Under the pieces are notes generated by a model. The model was not told where the DNA came from. It made no database searches and saw only the letters and a program-made list of their open reading frames with translations. This document shows, piece after piece, positions 27,204 through 36,889 of a stretch of 64,000 nt of DNA; the first letter of the stretch is position 1, and each line of letters starts with the position of its first letter. The position numbers and the translations under genes were made by a program. The DNA is from Acidobacteria bacterium UBA2990. Its GTDB lineage: Bacteria; Acidobacteriota; Vicinamibacteria; Vicinamibacterales; UBA8438. The stretch is taken from contig DEAE01000024.1 in NCBI GenBank assembly GCA_002347025.1, forward strand, positions 301,075 to 365,074, written 5' to 3'.

Positions 27204-28286
27204 CTAGATGGGTAGTTTTAGGGCGTTGAGTTTAGTGACAGAGTCTTCCTCGCTCGCTAGATTGTGTAGGCTAACACCCAGCAACCGTATTGGACGGGTG
27301 CCAGCTTGAGTTTTGTTAAGAAGGGTCTTGGCCCTTGCGGCGATTCGCTCGGCTTTCTCAGTAGGTTCAGCGGCGGTGTGACTGCGAGTGACAGTTGTGA
27401 AGTCTGAGTAACGGACTTTTATTGTGACTGTTCTAGCCAGAAGCTTGTTTCCTGTTAGCCATTCCGCCTTGAGGCGAGCCATTCGGTCAAGCTCGCTCTC
27501 AATGGTCTCCCTGTCTGTCAGGTCGATTGGGTAGGTGTGTTCTGATCCTGAAGATTTGATTGTCCGGTTAGGTATGACCGGGCGGTCGTCGATTCCTGCT
27601 GCTAGTCGTTGCAACCCGTGAGCCTGGCTACCTACAGCGTTTCGCAGTATCTGTGGGTCCACGTTCCGCACATCCACAAGACGAACAACGCCGGCTGCGC
27701 GCAGACTTTTAGCGGTGACAGGACCAACACCCCAGAGAGCTTCGACAGGTAATTTTTGTAGGAAGGCCTCAACCTTCCCCGTCGGGATTATTGTCAGGCC
27801 ATCTGGCTTATCCCAATCTGATGCAATTTTCGCAAGAAATTTGTTCGGAGCAACGCCGGCCGACACTGTGAGTCTAGTTTGCTCGAAGATCAGCCGCTTC
27901 AACCTCTTGGCTACAGTGGTTGCGAATGGTTCTTGCCACTCGTTTTCAGTAACATCAAGGTAGGCTTCGTCGAGCGATAGCGGTTCGACCAATGAAGTGA
28001 CCGAACGATATATTGCAAATACTTGAGTAGAGACTTCCCGATAGCGCTCGAAGTCTGGCCGGACGATGACTAGGTCTGGGCAGAGTCGTAAAGCTCTTGC
28101 CATTGACATAGCGGACCGAATACCAAACTTTCGTGCCTCGTAGCTGGCTGCTGCTACCACACCTCGTCGCTCTGGATGTCCTCCGACCGCTACCGGTTTG
28201 CTGCGGAGAGATGGATCGTCACGTTGTTCGACTGATGTGTAGAAGGCATCCATGTCGAGATGGAGGATTCGGCGGGGAAAACTCAC
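27204..28286 (-). CDS. dinB: DNA polymerase IV (Y-family, DinB)
   Basis: 360 residues beginning RRILHLDMDAFYTSVEQ, which holds the first catalytic aspartate, followed by the SLDEAYLDVT motif with the other two acidic residues. The steric-gate region, helix-hairpin-helix thumb (LWGVGPVTAKSLRAAGV) and little-finger domain are all present. This is a translesion polymerase that bypasses damaged bases at low fidelity. The start is a GTG at 28286. I see no LexA-type box upstream that I would trust. No imuA/dnaE2 neighbours are present. Confidence 0.95.
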   Translation of the reverse strand: MSFPRRILHLDMDAFYTSVEQRDDPSLRSKPVAVGGHPERRGVVAAASYEARKFGIRSAMSMARALRLCPDLVIVRPDFERYREVSTQVFAIYRSVTSLVEPLSLDEAYLDVTENEWQEPFATTVAKRLKRLIFEQTRLTVSAGVAPNKFLAKIASDWDKPDGLTIIPTGKVEAFLQKLPVEALWGVGPVTAKSLRAAGVVRLVDVRNVDPQILRNAVGSQAHGLQRLAAGIDDRPVIPNRTIKSSGSEHTYPIDLTDRETIESELDRMARLKAEWLTGNKLLARTVTIKVRYSDFTTVTRSHTAAEPTEKAERIAARAKTLLNKTQAGTRPIRLLGVSLHNLASEEDSVTKLNALKLPI

Positions 28287-28412
28287 CAGTGAAGTCTAAT
28301 GCACTGGGTGTAGAACTGAGTAGTGAGAAGCGACTGGGGCTGCCCCCAACGTACAATTGGGACAGCGTAGTCAGGTATTGTTTCGGAATAGCCACAATAG
28401 GATTTTCAACGG

Positions 28413-30260
28413 ATGAAACATAGGGATGAAGATAGGTCACCAAAAGCTAAGAGATTTGCTACCTCGGATGCATGGGAGGAAGCTCGGGCGCTTGTAATAG
28501 CCCATCGTTACCGGCTTTTGCTGGGACTGGTTCTTATGTTGATCAGTCGGGTAGCCGGGTTGGTTCTGCCATGGATGTCAGGATATGTCGTCGATGATGT
28601 CATTGCGGAAGGTCGGAGAGAATTGCTACTACCGCTGGCTCTCTGGGCAGCAGCAGCTACGTTTTTGCAGTCCAGCACGGGATTCGCTCTGTCCCAGGTG
28701 CTTGGGGTAGCGGCCCAGCGAGCCATTACAGAGATGAGGAAACGGGTTCAGCGTCATGTGACTATGTTACCTGTCGGCTATTTTGACTCAACCAAGACAG
28801 GAGTTCTGATCTCTCGTGTGATGACCGATGCGGAAGGCATTCGAAACTTGGTGGGGACAGGGCTAGCTCAATTGACTGGAGGATTTGTTACTGCTGCCCT
28901 TGGGCTGAGTATCTTGTTCTATCTCAATTGGCGGCTGACCTTAGTGACGTTGGTTATCTTGATTCTCTTTGGAGTGGTCATGGGCCTAGCTTTCTCGAAA
29001 CTGCGCCCTTTGTTTCGAGAGCGAGGCAAGATCAACGCTACTGTCACTGGTCGATTGGCAGAGACGTTGGGTGGTGTACGGATCGTGAAGGCCTACAACG
29101 TAGAGAAACGCGAACAGCGAGTGTTTGCGGCTGGTGCACATCGAATGTTACGAAATATTGCTAAGACGGTCACTGGGGTATCGGCCACCACCGCTGCTGC
29201 TACGTTTGTGGTCGGTTTGATCGGGGCTTTAATGATTGCGATAGGTGGTAATGCCATCATTGATGGGTACTGGACGGTAGGGGACCTGCTTCGATATTTG
29301 CTGTTTACTGGTGTCGTGGTAGCGCCGGTGATGCAGATGGCTTCGATTGGCACTCAGATCACTGAAGCGTTCGCTGGGCTCGACAGAATTAGAGAGATCT
29401 TAGGGACCAAGACAGAGCTTGAGGAGGATGAAAATAGGCAGTCGGTTGGTGGGTTGGTGGGTGATATTGAACTGGAGCATGTCACGTTTGAGTACACCCA
29501 AGGCATTCCTGTTTTACGTGATGTGTGTCTAAAGGCGCCTGCTGGGACTACCACGGCACTGGTTGGCTCGAGTGGATCGGGCAAGAGCACACTGGCTAGT
29601 TTGATCATGGCTTTCAATCGGCCTTTGAGAGGCCGGGTACTGGTAGATGGTCGGGACCTCGATACATTGAAGCTTGGTGAATTCAGACGCCGTCTAGGTG
29701 TGGTTCTCCAAGAAAATTTCCTCTTTGATGGTTCGGTGGCGTCGAACATAAGCTTCGCTAGGCGGCATGCGACACGAGCCGAGATTGAAGAGGTTAGTCG
29801 TATCGCACATTGTGACGAATTTATTCGTGGGTTTCCAGAAGGCTACGACACAATCGTCGGTGAGCGTGGCATCAAGTTGTCTGGAGGGCAGCGTCAGAGG
29901 GTAGCGATTGCACGAGCTATCCTCGCAGATCCTCGGATCCTTATTCTCGATGAGGCTACTTCTAGCCTCGACAGTGAAAGCGAAGCGTTGATCCAGGACG
30001 GGCTCAGAGTGTTGCGTCAGGGTCGTACCACCTTCGTTATTGCCCACAGGCTATCTACCATTCAGAGCGCTGACCAGATCGTTGTTCTTGAACAGGGACA
30101 GATCATAGAGCGAGGTGACCACACCGGATTGCTGACTGCTGGAGGTCGGTATCGCGAACTCTACGAAACCCAGTATCGTTTGGAACATGATCGATTCATA
30201 AATCCTGGCGAAGACTTTACGCCTGACCCTGAGACGACCAAATCCCTTAGGGCTGGCTAG
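28413..30260 (+). CDS. ABC transporter, fused membrane and ATPase domains (MsbA/exporter type)
   Basis: A 615-residue half-transporter. Six transmembrane helices lie in about residues 30-320, with the exporter-type VGYFDSTKTGVLISRVMTD coupling region. An ATPase domain follows with Walker A GSSGSGKST, signature LSGGQRQRVAIA, Walker B ILILDEATSS and an AHRLSTI H-loop. It should act as a homodimer in the inner membrane. MsbA-like lipid export is possible given the envelope content of the window, but multidrug export fits as well. It faces away from dinB across 126 bases. The C-terminal tail is short and acidic. Confidence 0.92.
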   Translation: MKHRDEDRSPKAKRFATSDAWEEARALVIAHRYRLLLGLVLMLISRVAGLVLPWMSGYVVDDVIAEGRRELLLPLALWAAAATFLQSSTGFALSQVLGVAAQRAITEMRKRVQRHVTMLPVGYFDSTKTGVLISRVMTDAEGIRNLVGTGLAQLTGGFVTAALGLSILFYLNWRLTLVTLVILILFGVVMGLAFSKLRPLFRERGKINATVTGRLAETLGGVRIVKAYNVEKREQRVFAAGAHRMLRNIAKTVTGVSATTAAATFVVGLIGALMIAIGGNAIIDGYWTVGDLLRYLLFTGVVVAPVMQMASIGTQITEAFAGLDRIREILGTKTELEEDENRQSVGGLVGDIELEHVTFEYTQGIPVLRDVCLKAPAGTTTALVGSSGSGKSTLASLIMAFNRPLRGRVLVDGRDLDTLKLGEFRRRLGVVLQENFLFDGSVASNISFARRHATRAEIEEVSRIAHCDEFIRGFPEGYDTIVGERGIKLSGGQRQRVAIARAILADPRILILDEATSSLDSESEALIQDGLRVLRQGRTTFVIAHRLSTIQSADQIVVLEQGQIIERGDHTGLLTAGGRYRELYETQYRLEHDRFINPGEDFTPDPETTKSLRAG

Positions 30261-30357
30261 CACCAGCGCCGTAGTAAGCCTTGTTATGGCACTACATGGG
30301 GCAGACAACTGTTGGATAACTCATTTCAGAGTCTACCCGTTGCGGTACAGTAGTGGT

Positions 30358-31062
30358 ATGAAGAGATGCATATGGGTCAGATTAATCATTTTTAATGCCA
30401 GCGCCGCAATCCTTCTAGGAGGCGTGCAGCTTCTAGGTGGAACCCAGGAAGTGGGAACGATTAGTGGTGTAGTGACGATGGATGCTCTTCCACCGGTGTC
30501 TGTTCTCGAGGTAACCACCGATCAGGAGGTTTGTGGTGAAGCGGTTCAGGATGAGTCGATAATCGCTGATGATGGAGGTCATGTCGGCAATGCAGTCGTT
30601 CGGGTGACTGGCCTGCCGTGGCCGACTGAAGTGAATGCACCTTCGATCGATAATGTTCAGTGTCGGTTTGAGCCTCATGTACAGATCGCCAGAACTGGGA
30701 GCCAACTATTGGTAACTAGTCAAGACGACACTCTACACTCGACTCACTCTTATGACGACCGCAATCGAACTGATTTCAATATAGCTATGCCCTTCTCTGG
30801 TCTTGAAGTCAACCGACCGTTGCGGAGGCCTGGGGTGGTGCGTATTGAGTGTGATTCCCACAGTTGGATGCGTGGTTGGGTGGTGGTTAGTAATGATTTT
30901 GGAATTGTCACAGGTCTTGACGGCACCTTCACTATCGAAAGGGTTCCGGCTGGCGTGCATGAGCTGACAGTCTGGCATGAACGGCTCAGTGCTCAGCCGC
31001 AGACAATCACTGTGGTGGCTGGTGAGGTGACTGAGGTGACATTCAATTTGGTTCAGTCCTAA
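30358..31062 (+). CDS. Exported cupredoxin-like protein with C-terminal carboxypeptidase-regulatory-like segment
   Basis: The ATG at 30358 gives 234 residues with a signal-type hydrophobic stretch (residues about 5-25); an upstream in-frame start at 30286 would bury the signal and is unlikely. Possible copper ligands are a histidine in HSTHSYD and the cysteine-histidine cluster CDSHSWM about 50 residues later, as in plastocyanin-like methylamine-utilisation proteins. A further VCGE cysteine lies near the N-terminus. The end (FTIERVPAGVHELTVWHE) is a carboxypeptidase-regulatory-like strand pattern. It is a periplasmic copper or redox protein by inference. It ends 9 bases before the stop of the convergent ATP-grasp gene. 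Confidence 0.7.
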   Translation: MKRCIWVRLIIFNASAAILLGGVQLLGGTQEVGTISGVVTMDALPPVSVLEVTTDQEVCGEAVQDESIIADDGGHVGNAVVRVTGLPWPTEVNAPSIDNVQCRFEPHVQIARTGSQLLVTSQDDTLHSTHSYDDRNRTDFNIAMPFSGLEVNRPLRRPGVVRIECDSHSWMRGWVVVSNDFGIVTGLDGTFTIERVPAGVHELTVWHERLSAQPQTITVVAGEVTEVTFNLVQS

Positions 31063-31070
31063 CGGTGGCT

Positions 31071-32093
31071 TCATCCGCCGTGATCGGCCTTCCATTGGAG
31101 CCCTACGTCCAGAATATTTTGCAGTAGGGTGTCATAGGGTGTCCCGTTGTGGTGTGCTGATTCTGCGAAATCTTCCCCATAGGCTAACTGGGGGTTAGCG
31201 TTTGCCTCGAGTACCCAAGGCTGTCCGTTATTGTCAAGCCTGATATCTATGCGACCATATCCGTTCATTTGCAAGAGGTGGAACACATGCTTGGCAAGGT
31301 TCTGTAAAGATTCGGCCATGCGGGGGTCCTGGAATCTTGCTTCACCGCACTGGATTCCATGTTTCCTTTGGTAGGTATCACTCCACTTCACCCGAGCAGT
31401 TGCGATGCTATGGGCTCCCTTTGGCATATTCCCGAATTTCATTTCCCAAGGAGCAAACGCGGTGAGTTTTTCGTTGCCGATGATGCCAAGATACAACTCA
31501 CGTCCGTCGATGTACTGCTCAACAATAGCATCGGTTTTGAGTCCTTCGTGGATATAGGCAATTCGGTCATTAAGCTTTCTGTCGTCGCTAACTACAGACG
31601 CTTGTGAAATGCCAAATGAGGCATCCTGAGTTAAAGATTTGACGATCAGGGGAAACTTGAGTCTAGGGGGTCGGCTAAATAAATGTTTTCTGGGGACGAT
31701 CGTAAAATCTGGAACAGGAATGCCGTCGTATGAAAGGATTTTTTTGGTTAGCGCTTTGTCGCGCGACAGAATCAGTCCCCGAGGATTGCACCCCGTGTAG
31801 TGGAGCTGGAGCAACTCAAGATGGCTGACTACGTTTTGGTCGAAAGTGCCGACTTCATGGAATGCCTCCATCAAGTTGAATCCAATGTGTGGCCGCACTT
31901 CGTCGATGGCTTGCTTGATCGGGCCCAGTTCATCAGCGATGCCCAATTGATACACCTCGTGCCCCATAGCTGCTAGGGTGTTTGTCACGTCGTACTCGGT
32001 TTTCCAAGAAGCGTTGACGACATCTACGCCTCGTACGTCGTTCGGCGGCATTAAGTAATCGTGAAGTAGGGCCAGTATACGGAGTGTTTTCAT
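31071..32093 (-). CDS. ATP-grasp ligase, D-alanine-D-alanine-ligase-like
   Basis: 340 residues. A pre-ATP-grasp domain (about 1-110) contains HIGFNLMEAFHE. The ATP-grasp core follows, with LIVKSLTQDASFGIS as the first nucleotide-binding lysine segment and VEQYIDGRELYLGI as the second. The magnesium site is GRIDIRLDNNGQPWVLEANANPQL taken in two parts: the aspartate of DIRLD and the glutamate-asparagine of LEANANP. It joins a carboxylate to an amine using ATP, but this is not a typical Ddl: the length and N-terminus differ and no mur genes are near. It overlaps the upstream metallopeptidase gene by four bases, so the two products probably work together on a peptide-like substrate. Confidence 0.85.
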   Translation of the reverse strand: MKTLRILALLHDYLMPPNDVRGVDVVNASWKTEYDVTNTLAAMGHEVYQLGIADELGPIKQAIDEVRPHIGFNLMEAFHEVGTFDQNVVSHLELLQLHYTGCNPRGLILSRDKALTKKILSYDGIPVPDFTIVPRKHLFSRPPRLKFPLIVKSLTQDASFGISQASVVSDDRKLNDRIAYIHEGLKTDAIVEQYIDGRELYLGIIGNEKLTAFAPWEMKFGNMPKGAHSIATARVKWSDTYQRKHGIQCGEARFQDPRMAESLQNLAKHVFHLLQMNGYGRIDIRLDNNGQPWVLEANANPQLAYGEDFAESAHHNGTPYDTLLQNILDVGLQWKADHGG

Positions 32094-33181
32094 AGCGCTA
32101 TCCGATGCCGTCCTCCAGAGAGGTGCTTGGTTATCTGAACTGTTAAAAGGACAACGAAGTCCAGCTTGGTTCGCTCGGTTGAGGTTCTTAGGTGAAGTTT
32201 GAGAATGTCAGAGCGTTTAATCATGTCGCTTAGAACCTGACCAACCTGGTATTGATATTGCCCCGTCCATTTTGAAACCAACTGACGGATGTCTTGACTG
32301 GCCCGAGTTAGAAACTCTGAGGCCAAAGGGTTGCTGCTGTGTTCGGAGGCGCTGGAGAACAGTTGTTGCAAGTCTCGGTCGTACAAAACAGGCTGACCGA
32401 TACCGTAGCGCTTCCTTTTGGCTGAATAGTGTTCCCGTAAGGTTTTCTTTAGGCTCGGTAGCGGCTCAAAGCTGTGCTTGGTCGTTACTGCAGGGATTTC
32501 CCACCTTATTGTGGCCATCAGTTCGTCCATATATCTAAGTTTCTTTAGTGCGGGCCAATTGCTATACCTCCTCTCCCATGCTGACCTCGGGTCAAGCCAG
32601 ACGGCGAATGTTTCTGCAAAATCTTCGTCTGGATGACTCTGCGCGTACCAAGATTCTAGATTGGAGACGAAGCTCTTGCTGTGTGGTTTCGGTGTGTAAT
32701 ACTCAGGATAGGGTGTTGAGGGTAGACCAAACATTGTCTGCCTCTTTCGCTTGCGCCGCAAACGGTAGGCATTGTCAATAGCGTGTCCCATTTCGTGCCG
32801 AAGGATCCGCATGCAATAAGCTCTAGAGCTGCCTTCTACTTCGAGAATCTGAGACCGTTCAAGTCTTTGTAGTCGAGGGTGTGCTAGGTAGAAGGGCACG
32901 GCGATTCCAGGTATTCCATCAGGAGTAAACCAATCGTCTGATAGCCAGAAGTGAGCGCGGAAGGGGATACCTTTGTTGTTAAGGTTCTGTCCAAGGTCGA
33001 GTATGCGCCGTTCGAGTACGGAGCCTTTAAGTGATACACCGAGGTCGCACATTCGCACGTCCAGTAGCTGTTCATCTGACCATCTTGACCAGCTTGGTTG
33101 TCGCATCGGCTTGGCCCTTGAGCCATATCTGTTCATACGCCTTGTGCTCAATCGGTGCCTTGGAGTTGAGTCTGATGTCAT
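32090..33181 (-). CDS. Putative zinc metallopeptidase partnered with the ATP-grasp ligase
   Basis: The ATG at 33181 gives 363 residues; a frame open to 33358 would run into the divergent ettA start and is not used. The zinc site is HEMGH at residues 129-133, with a likely third ligand in the DEDFAETFAVWL segment about 70 residues on. This resembles the putative zinc-binding metallopeptidase group around PF15887, but the N-terminal zinc ribbon often seen there is missing. The N-terminus is basic, with no signal peptide, so it acts in the cytoplasm. The last 130 residues are helical and charged. The stop overlaps the ATP-grasp start by ATGA. Confidence 0.8.
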   Translation of the reverse strand: MTSDSTPRHRLSTRRMNRYGSRAKPMRQPSWSRWSDEQLLDVRMCDLGVSLKGSVLERRILDLGQNLNNKGIPFRAHFWLSDDWFTPDGIPGIAVPFYLAHPRLQRLERSQILEVEGSSRAYCMRILRHEMGHAIDNAYRLRRKRKRQTMFGLPSTPYPEYYTPKPHSKSFVSNLESWYAQSHPDEDFAETFAVWLDPRSAWERRYSNWPALKKLRYMDELMATIRWEIPAVTTKHSFEPLPSLKKTLREHYSAKRKRYGIGQPVLYDRDLQQLFSSASEHSSNPLASEFLTRASQDIRQLVSKWTGQYQYQVGQVLSDMIKRSDILKLHLRTSTERTKLDFVVLLTVQITKHLSGGRHRIAL

Positions 33182-33328
33182 GTCGAAGTTAGACGGATCG
33201 TGGTTGCGGATGGTGAGGAAGAGGACATGGAGTAGACTGAAGCCGTGATGATGAATTAAGGGTAACTTGAACTGAGGCAGCGCTCCACCATTTCTTGTAG
33301 CTTGACGTTTAACTTTGAGAACGACGGT

Positions 33329-35005
33329 ATGGCTCAACAATACGTTTATACGATGCACGGGCTGGGGAAGTCCTTTGGCTTCAACCAGGAGGTGCTAAAG
33401 AACATCTCACTATCATTTCTACCTGGGGCGAAAATTGGAGTGCTTGGGTTGAACGGTGCAGGCAAAAGCACATTACTCAAGATTATGGCTGGAGAAGTTA
33501 CCGACTATACGGGAGAGGCGTCTGTTTCCGAAGGGGTGACAGTTGGTTATTTGCCGCAAGAGCCACAGCTAAACCCTAACAAAACCGTTAAGGGTAATGT
33601 AGAGGAAGGGGTAGCTGAGTACAAGAACCTGCTGAAAGCTTATGATGCCGTGACGACAAGCTTCAATGAGGGTCTGATCGGAGAAGAGTTGCAGGAGGCA
33701 ATGGACGAGCAGGGTCGCCTCCAGGACAAAATAGAAGCGGTTGGTGCCTGGGATCTTAATTCACGTGTCGAGCAGGCAATGGATGCACTCAGACTGCCGC
33801 CGGCTCGGGCGGATGTCGCCCATCTCTCTGGAGGAGAGTGCCGTCGGGTTGCGTTGTGCCGCTTGCTGCTGGAAGCTCCTGACCTCCTATTGCTCGATGA
33901 GCCTACTAACCACCTTGACGCTGAGACTGTGGCCTGGCTTGAGCGGCATCTCCAGCAGTATCAGGGGACTGTGGTGGCTATTACTCATGACCGATATTTC
34001 CTAGATAACGTTGCTGGATGGATTCTTGAATTAGATCGTGGAGAAGGGATTCCCTGGGAGGGGAATTATTCATCGTGGCTTGAGCAAAAACAACGCCGCC
34101 TTGAGGTTGAGCAGAAGCGGGAGACCAAGCGTCACCGCACCTTGGCTCGTGAGCTTGACTGGATTCGGATGTCTCCTCGCGCCCGTCAGGCGAAAGGCAA
34201 GGCTCGGCTAAATGCTTATGAAGATCTGCTAAAGGAAGATACTGCAGAGCAGATCGATTCGGCCGAGATCTATATTCCACCCGGCCCTAGGCTAGGTAAT
34301 GTGGTTATTGAGGCTAAAAATCTTCGTAAAGGCTATGGGGAACTCTGCTTGATTCAGGATCTGAGTTTTACCCTCCCCCCAGCAGGAATCGTCGGTGTGA
34401 TTGGAGCTAATGGAGCGGGTAAGACTACTTTGTTTCGCATTATGACTGGTGAAGAGAGTTCAGATGCCGGGACGCTTAGTCTTGGGGAGACTGCGGTCTT
34501 AGGCTATGTGGATCAGGGGCGCGAGTTGGCTTCTGAGAGGACGGTTTGGGAAGAAATATCTGATGGTAAGGACGAGCTACTGCTGGGTTTGCGATCAGTA
34601 GCTTCTCGGGCCTACTGTTCTTGGTTCAATTTCAAAGGACAGGAGCAACAGAGGAAGGTCGGGACGCTGTCTGGGGGTGAACGCAATCGCGTGCATCTAG
34701 CTAAGTTATTGCGGACTGGTTCAAACGTCTTGCTGCTCGACGAACCAACCAATGATCTTGATGTTGATACCTTACGAGCGTTGGAAGATGCGCTACTTAA
34801 ATTTGCCGGGTGCGTCGTAGTTATTAGCCATGACCGATGGTTCCTTGATCGTATCGCAACTCATATTCTAGCCTTTGAGGGTGATAGTCAGGTCGTGTGG
34901 TTTCAAGGGAATTACCAGGCGTATGAAGCAGACCGACGCAGGCGTCTCGGTTCGGCTGCCGATCGACCTCATCGGATCAAATACCGTCGCTTGGTTCGTG
35001 GATAA
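33329..35005 (+). CDS. ettA: Energy-dependent translational throttle protein EttA (ABC-F)
   Basis: 558 residues from the ATG at 33329; an upstream TTG adds nine residues without reason. Two ABC ATPase domains have Walker A sites GLNGAGKST and GANGAGKTT, two LSGGE signatures and two LLDEPTN Walker B motifs. The linker (P-site tRNA-interaction motif) lies about residues 240-320. The opening YVYTMHGLGKSFG and LKNISLSFLPGAKIGVLG, and the end NRVHLAKLL, match EttA. EttA binds the ribosomal E site and gates elongation according to ADP/ATP ratio. It diverges from the metallopeptidase gene across 147 bases. Confidence 0.95.
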   Translation: MAQQYVYTMHGLGKSFGFNQEVLKNISLSFLPGAKIGVLGLNGAGKSTLLKIMAGEVTDYTGEASVSEGVTVGYLPQEPQLNPNKTVKGNVEEGVAEYKNLLKAYDAVTTSFNEGLIGEELQEAMDEQGRLQDKIEAVGAWDLNSRVEQAMDALRLPPARADVAHLSGGECRRVALCRLLLEAPDLLLLDEPTNHLDAETVAWLERHLQQYQGTVVAITHDRYFLDNVAGWILELDRGEGIPWEGNYSSWLEQKQRRLEVEQKRETKRHRTLARELDWIRMSPRARQAKGKARLNAYEDLLKEDTAEQIDSAEIYIPPGPRLGNVVIEAKNLRKGYGELCLIQDLSFTLPPAGIVGVIGANGAGKTTLFRIMTGEESSDAGTLSLGETAVLGYVDQGRELASERTVWEEISDGKDELLLGLRSVASRAYCSWFNFKGQEQQRKVGTLSGGERNRVHLAKLLRTGSNVLLLDEPTNDLDVDTLRALEDALLKFAGCVVVISHDRWFLDRIATHILAFEGDSQVVWFQGNYQAYEADRRRRLGSAADRPHRIKYRRLVRG

Positions 35006-35035
35006 TTACTGAAACCCGATTTAAAAGGAACTATC

Positions 35036-36889
35036 TTAATTCTGTATCTCGAGACGTCTGTTTGACTCTGAGGTTCTGGCTATATGGAGTGCGATAGCTG
35101 CAGCGAATAGCACCCCGCCAGCTATGTCGGTGCCTGTGGTCGCGTAGAATAGTAATAGCCCGCCGATTACTGCTAAGGCTCGTTCTAAGGCCGTTGCTAC
35201 TTGTCTCAACCATCCTCCCAGCCCCATTGCAAGTGCAAGGATTCCAACGACTGCCGTCGCTACTGTCCGAACTATGTCTGAGACTGGAGCTTGCAAGAGC
35301 ACACCCAATCCTTCCGGACTTAAGGTGAAAGCGAACGGTACCAGAAATGCCGGAAGAGTGTATTTCCAAGTCAACATCATCGTCTTGAAAGGGTTTCCAC
35401 CGGTAATTGCAGCCGCTGCGAATGGGGAGAGAGCGGTTGGTGGGCTGACTTCGGAGAGTACTGCATAGTAGAAAATAAACATGTGGGCGGCGACGTCTGG
35501 AACGCCGACCAAGGTCAGTGCCGGAGCGATCATCACAGCGGCAATAATGTAAGAAGCTGTCACTGGGACTGCCAGTCCGAGCATCCAGACTGCGAGCGCC
35601 GCGTAGAGCACTGTGAGAAACAAGTTTCCAGAGGCTAAGTCCACGATGATGCTTGATATTTTCAGGCCGAGGCCTGTTAGGGTCACGACCCCTACGATAA
35701 TCCCTGCAGTGGCTGTGGTCGCCGCTACAGCAAGCACAGCCCGGCCGCCGGTTTCGAGAGCTGCCAAGAGCCGGCGGGGTTTCAATGCTGTTTCTTGGCG
35801 TACAAAACTTAGCCCAATCGCCAAAATCGTGGCCCGGAACACGGCGTTAAAGGGGGTCATGCCGGACAAGAGGAATACGACGATCGCTACGAGTGGAAGG
35901 AATTGGTACCCGGCTTGCCGAGTCAGTGTCCAGACAGACGGAAGGTTGACGTTTACCGCCTTCGTGCCCAGGCGACGAGCATCGGCTTCGATCATAAGCA
36001 CGATCGACAGGTAGTAGAGGATAGCTGGTACTATTGCCATGGAAATCACCTGAAGATAGGTGATTTGCAAGAATTCAGCGATCAGGAAGGCAGCTGCGCC
36101 CATGGTGGGTGGGGCCAGGATGGCGCCGATCCCGCTTGCGGACAATATGCCGCCGCCGACCTCTGGTGAGAATCCAGCGCGTCGTAGCATTGGCCAGGCC
36201 ACTGCCCCCAGAGTGACTGTGGTTGCCACGCCACTCCCAGACACAGTCCCCAAGAGAAATCCTGACATCGTAACTGTTCGTCCTGGTCCTGCGCCGCTGT
36301 TCGAGTGTCCGAAAGCGGACATCGTCCATGTAATGAAGAACTGGCCTGCTCCTGAGTGCTGCAGCACTGCACCGAAGATGGTGAAAAGCACGATATAGGT
36401 TGAGGCTACGTTTAACGGGACACCGAAGATTCCCTCTAGCGTCATATAAAGGGTGCCCACTAACCGACCTACCGTATAGCCTCGGTGTGCGAAGATGTCG
36501 AACCCAATGAGTTCGAGAATGGGCCCATAGTAGCCGTACAGTAAAAAGGCGATCGCAGTTCCTGGCAGGATCCAGCCAACAGTGCGCCGAGTAGCCTCAA
36601 GCACGAGAACAGTGGTTACTGCTCCGAACAGGATATCTAGCTGGCTTGGGGTTGCTGCTCGGTATACAAATTGATCGAAATCGAAGATTGGCCAAGTCAG
36701 TACTAAGGCAGTTAGGAGCGCAAGCGCCCAGTCGCTTGCCACTATTCGTGCCCGAGAGGTAGGGAGTCCAGGGTAGAGTAGGAATGTCAGTACAAGAGCG
36801 ATTAACAGGAAACTAGCTCGGTAGACTTGGGGTTGAACGATACCCACCACCCAGTACAGCGCATAGACAGACAATCCAGCTGCGAGCAT
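35036..36889 (-). CDS. TRAP transporter fused permease (DctQ-DctM type)
   Basis: At least 617 residues with some 16-18 hydrophobic segments, the size of a fused 4TM plus 12TM TRAP permease. The DctM-type GVPLNVASTYIVLFTIFGA and GSGVATTVTLGAVAWP regions and the FIFYYAVLSEVSPPTALSPFA segment are diagnostic for TAXI-associated permeases. It imports an organic acid or similar solute with a sodium or proton gradient, working with the binding protein encoded just upstream. The first canonical start is ATG at 36889, but it has no ribosome site and coding-like sequence continues upstream; a CTG at 36988 with GGAG before it would add 33 residues. Confidence 0.9.
   Translation of the reverse strand: MLAAGLSVYALYWVVGIVQPQVYRASFLLIALVLTFLLYPGLPTSRARIVASDWALALLTALVLTWPIFDFDQFVYRAATPSQLDILFGAVTTVLVLEATRRTVGWILPGTAIAFLLYGYYGPILELIGFDIFAHRGYTVGRLVGTLYMTLEGIFGVPLNVASTYIVLFTIFGAVLQHSGAGQFFITWTMSAFGHSNSGAGPGRTVTMSGFLLGTVSGSGVATTVTLGAVAWPMLRRAGFSPEVGGGILSASGIGAILAPPTMGAAAFLIAEFLQITYLQVISMAIVPAILYYLSIVLMIEADARRLGTKAVNVNLPSVWTLTRQAGYQFLPLVAIVVFLLSGMTPFNAVFRATILAIGLSFVRQETALKPRRLLAALETGGRAVLAVAATTATAGIIVGVVTLTGLGLKISSIIVDLASGNLFLTVLYAALAVWMLGLAVPVTASYIIAAVMIAPALTLVGVPDVAAHMFIFYYAVLSEVSPPTALSPFAAAAITGGNPFKTMMLTWKYTLPAFLVPFAFTLSPEGLGVLLQAPVSDIVRTVATAVVGILALAMGLGGWLRQVATALERALAVIGGLLLFYATTGTDIAGGVLFAAAIALHIARTSESNRRLEIQN

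Noticed and set aside
33182..33358. Upstream extension of the metallopeptidase frame
   Set aside because: It would overlap the ettA start and promoter, and its sequence has no conserved or signal features.
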